In this document: one piece after another, positions 24,723-31,512 of the stretch | Layout of the letters: each line of letters begins with the position of its first letter | How positions within the stretch are numbered: the stretch's first letter is position 1 | Source of the DNA: a virus | Direction: 5' to 3' (one strand) | IMG/VR virus record: IMGVR_UViG_3300010430_000322 | Span: 1-31,936 of that record | DNA: 31,936 nt | The notes under the pieces: generated by a model | What the model saw: only the letters and a program-made list of their open reading frames with translations | Told to the model about the DNA's origin: nothing | Database searches by the model: none | Position numbers and translations under genes: made by a program

Positions 24723-25886
24723 TTAGTACCCAGGGGTACGGAAGTCAATAGCCACAGCATGGAAGGGTACCTTGTTCTTTGTCCTCTCTCTAAACTCTAC
24801 AGTGAGAGGCTCTAAACTGTTGATGACTTCGGTATCTTCCTTGCCCAGGTTATCTTTATAGAACTGAAACCTACGCTCTACATCCCACTTGGGTACTGCC
24901 TTAAACATCTGTCCTGACTCAGGGTCATGGCAATGGAACTCAACTAACTTGTACTGTACTCCATTGATCATCCGATGTTCATACGTAATGTGTACCACCT
25001 CGAACTCCTCATCGAACACTGGCTTCCACTTCAGTATGTGTTTGCTCCTCTTGTCTGACTCATAGGGACCATCATAGGTACGAATCATCAGACCCTCGTG
25101 ACCCTGGTCAAGGTATCGCTCATACTCTACATTCAGAGGCTCAAGTCCTTTATACACTATGGATATCTCTTCGAAATGCACCAGTCGTACAGGTATGATC
25201 ATGTGTCCATTACTGTACAACTCATCCCACATATCATGGAACCCTTCAGCTAGCCTCTCCAACCTCACGTTCTGAGGCTCGTCAGTTATGATATCAAAGA
25301 TATGATACTCAAGGTCAAGGTATCTCACATGTTCTGGGTGGTGGCATATAGATTTGATAGTGGCAACCGGAGTACTCGGTAGGAAAATCTCACCGTCCAG
25401 TGTCGCACCATCTATGCATCCAGATAGGGTACGTGCAAATTGTTTTATCTCAGGGAGATTAAATTCTATACCAGATTTTGTGTAAAGAGTGTCATCATCC
25501 CAGGAATAAGTGCATCTAAGCCCGTTAATCTTAGGCTGTATCCACACACGGTTACCAAGTTTAGTTTTCCCTGGCTTGTACGTCTGCGCTTTCATAGGCT
25601 TCGTCAGGGTAGGTGCGTGCAAGGCTTCTTCGTAGATAGGAGTGTATCCTTCACGCTTCTTCTTCTTAACTGCGTTCCGCATTAACTCCACTGCCCTGGG
25701 CCATGCTTCCTTTACCTTGGAGTCCTTGATCTCCTTGACTCTCTGAGTTTTCTTACCATCTTCAAGACCGGAGATTGTCTTTTGGTATACCTTATCTCCA
25801 GTCTCATACAGCTCCATAGACCATGATCTTATCTTGCCTGCAGAGTCTAGCTTGTACATCTCATCGGTATACTTTTGTCTGTTCAT
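24723..25886 (-). CDS. ATP-dependent DNA ligase
   Basis: 387 residues. Nucleotidyltransferase motifs: I KING (Lys119, the residue that takes AMP; family KxDG or KxNG), III DGEIF (164-168), IV EGLMIR (264-269), V SKHILKWKP (281-289). An N-terminal domain of about 75 residues (WSMELYETGDKVYQ, then GKKTQ) has the look of a WGR-like domain, seen in some phage ligases. The last 100 residues fit the OB-fold. It seals nicks between Okazaki fragments and after recombination. Its ATG overlaps the previous stop (ATGA), and its stop lies in an AGGGTATATACCCT palindrome. Confidence 0.92.
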   Translation of the reverse strand: MNRQKYTDEMYKLDSAGKIRSWSMELYETGDKVYQKTISGLEDGKKTQRVKEIKDSKVKEAWPRAVELMRNAVKKKKREGYTPIYEEALHAPTLTKPMKAQTYKPGKTKLGNRVWIQPKINGLRCTYSWDDDTLYTKSGIEFNLPEIKQFARTLSGCIDGATLDGEIFLPSTPVATIKSICHHPEHVRYLDLEYHIFDIITDEPQNVRLERLAEGFHDMWDELYSNGHMIIPVRLVHFEEISIVYKGLEPLNVEYERYLDQGHEGLMIRTYDGPYESDKRSKHILKWKPVFDEEFEVVHITYEHRMINGVQYKLVEFHCHDPESGQMFKAVPKWDVERRFQFYKDNLGKEDTEVINSLEPLTVEFRERTKNKVPFHAVAIDFRTPGY

Positions 25887-26122
25887 GCATCCTCCTCGGG
25901 CCAGGTGGCATACTCTTTACCGCTGATGTATATCCACTTGGAATACCCGCATTCATTACAGTACTCTTCCTCTGCTTCATTGAAGTGTCTCGATGGTGGA
26001 CAGAAGTTAACTTCCTCTTCGTTATCCTTCTCCATCGCAGCACTCCAAACTGAAGGCGTCCAGAAAAAATCACATTGACAGTGCAGCTCGTAGTCCTTTC
26101 CGTTTACAGTAATCTTTTTCAT
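25883..26122 (-). CDS. Small protein of unknown function, possibly zinc-binding
   Basis: 79 residues from the ATG at 26122 (GGAGG, 5 bases upstream); four codons earlier a TTG is in frame but too close to the site. CQC near the start, CPPS and CNEC later could bind a metal. The start lies 11 bases after repeat copy 11. No family recognised; coupled to the ligase. Confidence 0.65.
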   Translation of the reverse strand: MKKITVNGKDYELHCQCDFFWTPSVWSAAMEKDNEEEVNFCPPSRHFNEAEEEYCNECGYSKWIYISGKEYATWPEEDA

Positions 26123-26132
26123 TTGATCCTCC

Positions 26133-26151
26133 AATGTATCTCAGTTACATT
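26133..26151. promoter_or_regulatory. 19-bp near-palindromic repeat, copy 11
   Basis: AATGTATCTCAGTTACATT. On the minus strand it contains the TAA stop of the zinc-ribbon gene and is followed directly by GGAGG of the next gene. Confidence 0.85.
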
Positions 26152-26369
26152 ATACCGCCCAAGATTAGGCACGACACGACAGTATTGGTACCACATATAT
26201 CACACCAGCCAGCATCCTGATCAGGTTCGTAGTGATACACATTCTCACACTCACTGCATACACCAGGGACTACTGAATCAAATGCATAAGTCTCTAGTAA
26301 CTCCCATTCACTGTCGAATCCCTCTTCGATCACAATAATATCTAGTAAGTATCCTTTGCTCATACCCAT
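26145..26369 (-). CDS. Small zinc ribbon protein
   Basis: 74 residues from the ATG at 26369, which has AGGAGG 5 bases upstream. CSECENVYHYEPDQDAGWCDIC gives two CxxC knuckles of a short zinc ribbon. N-terminus is beta-like (GYLLDIIVIEEGF). The frame is open further upstream, but no other Met has a binding site. Function unknown. Confidence 0.7.
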   Translation of the reverse strand: MGMSKGYLLDIIVIEEGFDSEWELLETYAFDSVVPGVCSECENVYHYEPDQDAGWCDICGTNTVVSCLILGGIM

Positions 26370-26476
26370 AATATCCTCCTGAAGGGGTCTAGCTTGCCCT
26401 GTACTGCACGATAATATAAAACAGGTAGGTTGCCCTTCGTTCATACGATCATGCAATACAGAGCCATTTAGCATGG

Positions 26477-26680
26477 TTAATCGTTACTCTTATCTTCCCA
26501 TGCAGTTTTAACATCCTCTCGCAGGTCAGCGAGTTCCTTCTCCAGCTCAGCCCTACGTTCTTTGATAGTCTGAACACTGGCTGCAGCCTTGTCAACACCC
26601 TCGTCAAGCAGAGGAGTTAACTTCGATACGAACCCAAGCACATGCTTGATCGCCTCATACAACACCTTCAACTTCTCCAT
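26477..26680 (-). CDS. Small coiled-coil protein
   Basis: 67 residues, entirely helical by pattern, with a heptad-like C-terminal half (TIKERRAELEKELADLREDV). The start follows GAGAGGTG and lies 16 bases after repeat copy 12. It could oligomerise or bind a host protein; no family recognised. Confidence 0.65.
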   Translation of the reverse strand: MEKLKVLYEAIKHVLGFVSKLTPLLDEGVDKAAASVQTIKERRAELEKELADLREDVKTAWEDKSND

Positions 26681-26696
26681 ACGTCACCTCTCAGTT

Positions 26697-26715
26697 AATG
26701 TTTCTCAGATACATT
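26697..26715. promoter_or_regulatory. 19-bp near-palindromic repeat, copy 12
   Basis: AATGTTTCTCAGATACATT; it encodes the last residues (CI) and TGA stop of the upstream gene and precedes the coiled-coil gene. Confidence 0.85.
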
Positions 26716-26989
26716 CCTTCTTGGAACGCTCCAGTTTAGTGACCAGTTGTACTATCTGATCATTGATCCTCTCTTGCTCTCGTTCACACAAGAGTTTATC
26801 TATGTCACCAGTGAACGGCATCGGTAGCCAACCGCTCAGATTAGTGTCACGATCCTGAACGAATACCTTAGTAGTAGATTCATCACCATCCCAGTATCCA
26901 CAATCATGTTCGAAAGAAACCTTCCTTCTCTTGCCTGACCTGGCCCAAAACAGTGCGTGCTCCAGCGTCATAATCTCATGTGCTTTCAT
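26705..26989 (-). CDS. Small protein of unknown function
   Basis: 94 residues. The N-terminal part EIMTLEHALFWARSGKRRKVS resembles small phage proteins that open with a short helix before a beta domain (KVFVQDRD, GWLPMPFTGDI), ending in a charged helix. GAGGAGG precedes the ATG. No named family is assigned. Confidence 0.65.
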   Translation of the reverse strand: MKAHEIMTLEHALFWARSGKRRKVSFEHDCGYWDGDESTTKVFVQDRDTNLSGWLPMPFTGDIDKLLCEREQERINDQIVQLVTKLERSKKECI

Positions 26990-27174
26990 TAGTAATCCTC
27001 CTCACTTGGGTAACAGTTATCACAGAGCGCAGATATCATGTACTCTATAACCTCATGGGGTACATCCTCGATCTTTTCTTTGCAGCATACACATACTGAC
27101 TGGTGCCATGCCTCATCTCTACTCATACCATACATAGAGAAGGCTAATTCATTGAGCAGTGTATCTCTATCCAT
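26989..27174 (-). CDS. Small Cys-rich, probably zinc-binding protein
   Basis: 61 residues from the third of three successive ATGs (27174), the one with 6-base spacing from GGAGG. CVCC and CDNC, 24 residues apart, suggest a zinc knuckle. The stop overlaps the next start (TAATG). No family recognised. Confidence 0.65.
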   Translation of the reverse strand: MDRDTLLNELAFSMYGMSRDEAWHQSVCVCCKEKIEDVPHEVIEYMISALCDNCYPSEEDY

Positions 27175-27364
27175 CATCATCCTCCGTTATCACTTTGAAT
27201 ATAACATCACGAACTCCACATACCACCCTCACTTTGGACCTGTTGTTAGCCCAGATGTTGACGTAGCATACCTCACCAAGAGGTGGTTCAAAGGCACAGC
27301 CACTACAGGAGCCATGCCCTGGAACCTCTCGGTACCTTAATCCCAGATACTTATGTACTTTCAT
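27167..27364 (-). CDS. Small protein of unknown function
   Basis: 65 residues with CSGCAF and later single cysteines; the second half is beta-like (RSKVRVVCGVRDVIFKVI). The ATG overlaps the previous stop (TAATG). No family recognised. Confidence 0.65.
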   Translation of the reverse strand: MKVHKYLGLRYREVPGHGSCSGCAFEPPLGEVCYVNIWANNRSKVRVVCGVRDVIFKVITEDDDG

Positions 27365-27507
27365 TACCTCTTCCAGTCAGTACATGTTTTCTTACGACCA
27401 GTGTACTTGTCATGATGTTTACAGAAGCTCGGACGGTTAGTCTGATGTTTACAATCCTGACAATACCGATCTTCCTCAATGTTTCTCTTCTTAGGAGTTG
27501 ATTCCAT
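27364..27507 (-). CDS. Small basic zinc-finger-like protein (47 aa)
   Basis: 47 residues after GGAGG with 8-base spacing. CQDCKH at 16-21, then CKHH near 29-32, and C42 give a CxxC...C..H pattern that could bind zinc; the protein is Lys/Arg/His-rich and could bind nucleic acid. It lies between repeat copy 13 and the next small gene, joined by TAATG. No family recognised. Confidence 0.65.
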   Translation of the reverse strand: MESTPKKRNIEEDRYCQDCKHQTNRPSFCKHHDKYTGRKKTCTDWKR

Positions 27508-27541
27508 AGTTCGTACCTCCAGTACGTCTTGTTTAGTAGTG

Positions 27542-27560
27542 AATGTTTCTCAGATACATT
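27542..27560. promoter_or_regulatory. 19-bp near-palindromic repeat, copy 13
   Basis: AATGTTTCTCAGATACATT. Its last base is the first base of the upstream gene's stop codon; the next gene starts 35 bases on. Confidence 0.85.
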
Positions 27561-27976
27561 TACATTTGGTAATCGTAAGAGTCCGAATCTTGTTTCGCGA
27601 CCCAGTATGTTACACCGTCCGTTGTATATGTACCATTCCGCTCTGCCTCTGCCTGGGATACACCTTTCAGGGTACCGCAGGGTACTACCGCTCCGCTGTC
27701 GAGCATCAGCTTAGCGCACTCCCTGTTATCTCTGATCAGGAAAACATAATCCTGACTGCACTGACCAGCCAAGAATATTACACGGTTAAGCACGTCCTGG
27801 CTGCTGATCTCTGTCAGGTAGACAGTCTCAGTCTCGTTATTATCACAGCCCGTCAAGGTCTTAACAGGTTGCTTGATGAATCTCTGAATAGCGTCAAGCA
27901 AAGTCTCACTTGCCATTGCAGGGGCCAGGTCGTCAGATACTGCGAACAATACACATGGTCTGTAGAAATCTTTCAT
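27560..27976 (-). CDS. Protein of unknown function
   Basis: 138 residues after GGAGG. Mixed alpha/beta composition with five cysteines scattered through it; no signal or membrane segment. The segment VIFLAGQCSQDYVFLIRDN looks like a buried core. No family recognised; one of the larger early-block proteins. Confidence 0.7.
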   Translation of the reverse strand: MKDFYRPCVLFAVSDDLAPAMASETLLDAIQRFIKQPVKTLTGCDNNETETVYLTEISSQDVLNRVIFLAGQCSQDYVFLIRDNRECAKLMLDSGAVVPCGTLKGVSQAEAERNGTYTTDGVTYWVAKQDSDSYDYQM

Positions 27977-27992
27977 AGGTTAATCCTCCAGA

Positions 27993-28427
27993 TTAATATT
28001 CATAGTCAAATTCAGCGATCTCTAATGCAGCGTCAATCATAGCCTCTCGATCATGTTCAGTGGTATGCTCCACCTGACCGAGTGTCTCGTTAATACGCCT
28101 ATACGGTGAGTACATACCACCTTCACAAGGTGAGTCAAAGTCCTCTTTCTCCTGGTCTAGGTCCTGGGTCCAGAGCGGATAGCCTAAACACTTTGAACAA
28201 TCGTCATAATGCATGACACATAATGAGCAGAAGAAGGTATCACTCAACTCTCTGTACTCAGCCTTCGTAATAAACTCCTGCCCCAGCATATCAGTGACGA
28301 TCATTTCCTTCAGATCGTAGACTGAGCTGATCTTATCTAACCGATCCAGGCTAAACGTTTCCAAATCCTTAGCTACCTGTTTCCAGACAGCCCGACAAAT
28401 CTCGATTGCTCGTTCTTCAGATTCCAT
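27993..28427 (-). CDS. Protein of unknown function with Cys cluster
   Basis: 144 residues from the ATG at 28427, 5 bases after GGAGG and overlapping the previous stop; the adjacent ATG is too close. An N-terminal acidic helix is followed by CSLCVMHYDDCSKC, a compact four-Cys cluster that probably binds zinc, and an acidic C-terminus. No family recognised. Confidence 0.7.
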   Translation of the reverse strand: MESEERAIEICRAVWKQVAKDLETFSLDRLDKISSVYDLKEMIVTDMLGQEFITKAEYRELSDTFFCSLCVMHYDDCSKCLGYPLWTQDLDQEKEDFDSPCEGGMYSPYRRINETLGQVEHTTEHDREAMIDAALEIAEFDYEY

Positions 28428-28612
28428 CATTTCCTCCATTGGTTTTTGCGGTATTGCTTCCAACATCTACGGTTATCCCTACTTGCATTCTCATTCTTGT
28501 GGTAGGGACAGTAATCACAGTTGATCCTACCCTGATAAGCAAGGTATCTTTTCCTGGCCTTGCGATAAACCGATGGGTTAGTGGTAGTTCGCATCAACTT
28601 TTTAGATTTCAT
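28427..28612 (-). CDS. Small basic zinc-binding phage protein
   Basis: 61 residues from the ATG at 28612 (GGAGG, 5 bases upstream). CDYCPYHKNENASR followed by RRCWKQYRKNQW is a pattern found in many small phage proteins (CxxCxxHxxENA, then a Trp/Lys/Arg-rich end); their function is unknown. Very basic, so nucleic acid binding is likely. It follows repeat copy 14 directly. Confidence 0.7.
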   Translation of the reverse strand: MKSKKLMRTTTNPSVYRKARKRYLAYQGRINCDYCPYHKNENASRDNRRCWKQYRKNQWRK

Positions 28613-28623
28613 CCTCACCTCCG

Positions 28624-28642
28624 AATGTTTCTGAGATACATT
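28624..28642. promoter_or_regulatory. 19-bp near-palindromic repeat, copy 14
   Basis: AATGTTTCTGAGATACATT, between the upstream stop codon (sharing one base) and GGAGG of the next gene one base on. Confidence 0.85.
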
Positions 28643-28926
28643 TAGCAGCAGCTATAAGACATGTGTACCAGCCCAGGCAAATCAACCTCTATTTCTTTAA
28701 CCTGAAACTGCACCTTATCATAGCCTATTGCATTCTGTACCTCGGGTTTATGGTCAACAGGGATGAATCTCTCGTACCAATCCTTATCATCCTCATCCCA
28801 CTTGCTGTACTTGTTTTCTATATCATCCTCCAATTGTTCCTTGCTGAAGTGAGCGAATACACCGGACTGCATAGCACTCGGGGCGTAGCTAAACGTTACT
28901 AAGAACAGTTTGAGTTCATTGGGCAT
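28642..28926 (-). CDS. Small protein of unknown function
   Basis: 94 residues after GGAG with 8-base spacing. LKLFLVTFSYAPSAMQSGVF begins a beta strand region; a charged helix (QLEDDIENKYSKWDEDDKDW) follows; it ends in a Cys pair. No family recognised. Confidence 0.65.
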   Translation of the reverse strand: MPNELKLFLVTFSYAPSAMQSGVFAHFSKEQLEDDIENKYSKWDEDDKDWYERFIPVDHKPEVQNAIGYDKVQFQVKEIEVDLPGLVHMSYSCC

Positions 28927-29192
28927 GGCACTTTCTCCAATAATGGTAAAGGGTTACGGATGAATCTACGGTGACATTCCTCGAAGTGAGTATCATAACG
29001 CCCATCCCAGGTGATAACTCCTTTATTGACGTAGATGTATCCAGGCTTAAAGTGATCACTGATTTTCATTAGGATTGCTCCAGTACCGGACTGCCACAAG
29101 GCACCGAGATTATTAAGCTCATTCACAATCTCACAGTAATGACCGTACCCTTTCACCTGAATCTTGCCGTTGATAAAGTCTAGCCTTTTCAT
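28899..29192 (-). CDS. Protein of unknown function
   Basis: 97 residues after GGAGG. KIQVKGYGHYCEIVNELNNLG reads like the first strand and helix of a small alpha/beta domain; basic with several His and Cys. It overlaps the next gene by 28 bases. No family recognised. Confidence 0.65.
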   Translation of the reverse strand: MKRLDFINGKIQVKGYGHYCEIVNELNNLGALWQSGTGAILMKISDHFKPGYIYVNKGVITWDGRYDTHFEECHRRFIRNPLPLLEKVPCPMNSNCS

Positions 29193-29314
29193 ACTAATCC
29201 TCCAAGGATAAGGTATGCTGATACATAGAGAACAGCACCGATTATAAAGTTGACGTACAGGTTACAAGCCCAAATCCAGATTGCATCTCTGTGGAATTCC
29301 CAGATTGCTTTCAT
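29189..29314 (-). CDS. Small membrane protein (41 aa)
   Basis: A short amphipathic start (MKAIWEFHRDAIWIWACN) is followed by one membrane helix (LYVNFIIGAVLYVSAYLIL). GGAGG lies 6 bases before the ATG and the stop overlaps the next start (ATGA). It starts 18 bases after repeat copy 15. Function unknown; small early membrane proteins of phages often act on the host envelope. Confidence 0.65.
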   Translation of the reverse strand: MKAIWEFHRDAIWIWACNLYVNFIIGAVLYVSAYLILGGLV

Positions 29315-29331
29315 AATAATCCTCCAATGTA

Positions 29332-29350
29332 AATGTTTCTGAGATACATT
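29332..29350. promoter_or_regulatory. 19-bp near-palindromic repeat, copy 15
   Basis: AATGTTTCTGAGATACATT, sharing two bases with the upstream stop codon; GGAGG of the small membrane protein follows 6 bases on. Confidence 0.85.
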
Positions 29351-29735
29351 ATCTCGGGTCAGACAGCCTAACTACCTGGGGAAAATTCACCTCGATGTAC
29401 TCTTTGCAACCGCGAAGTGAATCATCTCCACCATAGGACCTACGATGTTCTCTAAGGTGCTTGATCATAGGGATTTTGCCTCGACCAGCCTTTGCCATCT
29501 CATAAAGCTCACCGTAGATGCCAGTGGCAGGGAAGCACATTACTATCATTTCCTTGTACAGCTCGATGGATTGTTCGGGTCCCTGGGTATAGTGTGCAGC
29601 CAAGGTCCAGAGGCTAGTTTCTGCCTGGGATTGTGAGATGCTCTCAGATTCCACGTTCTCAACCAACCTAGACATGGTAGCCAGCATACCAGAACGGGCT
29701 GCAATCGGATATCCAAAATTGTCGTAGTTTTCCAT
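29349..29735 (-). CDS. Protein of unknown function
   Basis: 128 residues from the ATG at 29735 (AGGAG, 7 bases upstream). Helical by pattern (SMSRL-like start region MLATMSRLVENVESESISQS, then EQSIELYKEMIVMCF), basic C-terminal part. No motif or membrane segment. No family recognised. Confidence 0.7.
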   Translation of the reverse strand: MENYDNFGYPIAARSGMLATMSRLVENVESESISQSQAETSLWTLAAHYTQGPEQSIELYKEMIVMCFPATGIYGELYEMAKAGRGKIPMIKHLREHRRSYGGDDSLRGCKEYIEVNFPQVVRLSDPR

Positions 29736-29747
29736 TTTCAATCTCCT

Positions 29748-29921
29748 CTATACCAAAGGGTTAGTGTGACGACCATTCTCGGTCATAAGTTTACGGATGT
29801 TTCCTTTCTTAGGTTGTACCCTACGGGTCATAAGGTATTGCTCGGTATTCCTGGCCTGATCTACCCTCTGAGAATGTCTCTCAGATACATTTTCACGTTT
29901 AACTCTAATTACTCTAGGCAT
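29748..29921 (-). CDS. Small basic protein with operator-encoded peptide
   Basis: 57 residues from the ATG at 29921 (GGAGG, 6 bases upstream; an in-frame ATG 14 codons earlier has no site). Very basic, Arg/Lys-rich. NVSERHS at residues 10-16 is encoded by repeat copy 16. Nucleic acid binding is likely from charge. No family recognised. Confidence 0.65.
   Translation of the reverse strand: MPRVIRVKRENVSERHSQRVDQARNTEQYLMTRRVQPKKGNIRKLMTENGRHTNPLV
29873..29891. promoter_or_regulatory. 19-bp near-palindromic repeat, copy 16
   Basis: AATGTCTCTCAGATACATT, inside the first codons of the small basic protein gene. Confidence 0.75.
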
Positions 29922-29967
29922 AATGATCCTCCTGATCTGATTTTGATCTATCTTTGGTTCCATCCCA

Positions 29968-29986
29968 AATGTATCTCAGAAACATT
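29968..29986. promoter_or_regulatory. 19-bp near-palindromic repeat, copy 17 (inverted orientation)
   Basis: AATGTATCTCAGAAACATT, the exact reverse complement of the form at 28624, 29332, 30881 and 31756, lying between two early genes. Confidence 0.8.
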
Positions 29987-30006
29987 GTTCATGAGATACC
30001 TCTGCT

Positions 30007-30840
30007 TTACTTCTTGACGTTCTTCTGATAGGTGGCAAACATTGCGTTAAGCTCGATGATAGCAGTAGCCATTTCCTCGAATCCTTCGGAATCGCATTCT
30101 TCCAGTTTCTTGGTTGCCATCTGTACTGATCTTTCCACGGTTTTCCAGGCAGGTTCTCCAGGGCTATCCGAGCCATTCTTCAGCAGCTCATCCAGCTCAG
30201 CCTTAGTGATCAGTCTACCCTCTGGGAAAACTGCTTTCCAACCTGCAGCCTCGATACCCTGGAATATACGGGCCAGGTACTGGGTCCATCGGCGTGTTTC
30301 GGACCAGGCAGCCCATTTGACAGCACCGTTTTTCTTCCGCAAGGTGATTTCTTCGCCAGTGTTCGAAGTACCTTTCTCAGGAATGGCTCCACCGCTGGAT
30401 TTATCCAACAATTTGTACATCACTTTCCTGTTTTCCTTTGCCTCGGTACCGAAAGAAGCCTTTCTGGAGTAAATCCAGTCTCCAGTCCTGTACCATTCCT
30501 CAGCCTCAGCAGCGTTTGCACCGATTACAGCACCAATCAGCAGGACCGTATCTTCGTCAGCAGTGGTTGGCTCGGTTACAGCTTTACCTTTCTTAGCAGG
30601 TGCCTGGGTCTTAGCAGAAGCCTTCTTAGCAGGTTTTTTCTTGGGTACCAGGGAAATGGAAGCGTCATCGTTAATTAGGTACTGGTGACCTTGCTTCTCG
30701 ATGGTCTCGATGACTGCAGCTCTAAGCTCGTCAACCTGCTTGTGGGTCCTGACGTTAGGGATTTCAATACCCAGGTTATTCAGGGCAGGGCTGGAAACTA
30801 CTTGATTAAGATTGTCAATTCTTTGGGATACTTTCAACAT
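30007..30840 (-). CDS. First gene of the leftward unit; protein with Lys/Ala-rich histone H1-like linker
   Basis: 277 residues from the ATG at 30840 (GGAGG, 8 bases upstream; an earlier Met has no site). The N-terminal 65 residues are helical (SQRIDNLNQVV..., VDELRAAVIETIEKQG). A Lys/Ala/Pro linker (KKKPAKKASAKTQAPAKKGK) resembles H1-like tails. The C-terminal 170 residues include two Trp-rich segments (AEEWYRTGDWIYSRK, VKWAAWSETRRWTQYLARI). No family recognised. Being first in the unit, it may be expressed very early; the linker suggests DNA or RNA contact, perhaps with the structured RNA just upstream. Confidence 0.75.
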   Translation of the reverse strand: MLKVSQRIDNLNQVVSSPALNNLGIEIPNVRTHKQVDELRAAVIETIEKQGHQYLINDDASISLVPKKKPAKKASAKTQAPAKKGKAVTEPTTADEDTVLLIGAVIGANAAEAEEWYRTGDWIYSRKASFGTEAKENRKVMYKLLDKSSGGAIPEKGTSNTGEEITLRKKNGAVKWAAWSETRRWTQYLARIFQGIEAAGWKAVFPEGRLITKAELDELLKNGSDSPGEPAWKTVERSVQMATKKLEECDSEGFEEMATAIIELNAMFATYQKNVKK

Positions 30841-30880
30841 GGTAACATCCTCCAATAATGGATTCATAGTTTACTTCGTG

Positions 30881-30899
30881 AATGTTTCTGAGATACATT
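30881..30899. promoter_or_regulatory. 19-bp near-palindromic repeat, copy 18
   Basis: AATGTTTCTGAGATACATT, between the structured RNA region and the first leftward gene. Confidence 0.85.
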
Positions 30900-30915
30900 T
30901 GAGATGGTAAAACAA

Positions 30916-31494
30916 AGTGAAGGATACATAGTTTAGATGGAGGAAGCGGGGAAAAGCACCCGCTCACGGAGATGGATTAGCAGGACCCGTACAGGTTGCA
31001 ACCTGCAGCCAATGCCTTCAACCGTAGTACCCGTAGCAGTTAGCCATCCTACGACCCAGAACCTTAAAAGGTAAAACGTCTAGGTTGATTGGCTTTCCTA
31101 CGCTACGAAGTACCTAGTATCAGACTAGGGACCCGTTCGGCATGGACCTTGTTATACGATGCTAGTTTGCTAGACTAGGCACCGCAAGGTTTATCCGATT
31201 GCGTTGACCATCTCTTTGCGCTTCCGCTTGGCACCATATCCCAGGTGCGTTTACAGGGGACCTTTCATTCGACCCAGTGACTAAATGTAGTTTGGGTCGA
31301 GCTAGTCCTTTGCCTTTTCGCCTAGCCTGACCTTTCCTCGGTCTAGTCAAACTAGGTTACCTCGCGCTCTCCATCCAGGCATAACTTGTATTGCTTGCCT
31401 TCAACCTGTCCTGTTCCTACCGTTACCCGTCTGAGATAGTTTGTGTGGGTAACCTCGCTGTACTTCCCAGGTTGCTATGTAGTGTTCCTTCACT
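30916..31494 (-). ncRNA. Candidate large structured RNA (about 580 nt)
   Basis: No credible gene lies here. The ends pair: 30916-30931 with 31475-31494, 16 bp with one 4-base bulge, spanning about 550 bases. Nested inside are GATGGAG (30936-30942) with CTCCATC (31369-31375), GAGATGG (30969-30975) with CCATCTC (31208-31214), and CAACCTG (31402-31408) with CAGGTTG (31468-31474), which encloses GTTACCC (31422-31428) with GGGTAAC (31447-31453). Local hairpins lie at 30945-30964, 30992-31005, 31061-31072, 31113-31129, 31146-31190, 31231-31248, 31269-31300 and 31301-31326. The long helices do not cross. Size and multi-junction form resemble phage-borne ornate RNAs such as ROOL and GOLLD, but I cannot assign a family. 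The minus strand is favoured because a -10-like TATAAA lies just upstream. Confidence 0.6.
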
Positions 31495-31512
31495 AATGGT
31501 GTACCGTAAATG

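Noticed and set aside
26370-26474. A 35-codon N-terminal extension of the zinc ribbon protein at 26145-26369
   Set aside because: The frame is open, but the upstream Met has no ribosome binding site, while the Met at 26369 has AGGAGG at ideal spacing; I see nothing else in this gap of about 105 bases.
31162-31350. A 62-codon minus-strand reading frame inside the structured RNA region
   Set aside because: It starts with TTG, lacks a ribosome binding site and is dominated by Arg/Lys/Gly/Ala; it overlaps several hairpin arms, so it is probably a chance frame.
30916-31494. tRNA genes in the structured region
   Set aside because: I looked for a cloverleaf with a GTTCRA-type T-loop and CCA-ready acceptor stem; GTTCGG at 31135 and TTCGA at 31268 do not sit in proper 5-bp stems with matching acceptor and anticodon arms.
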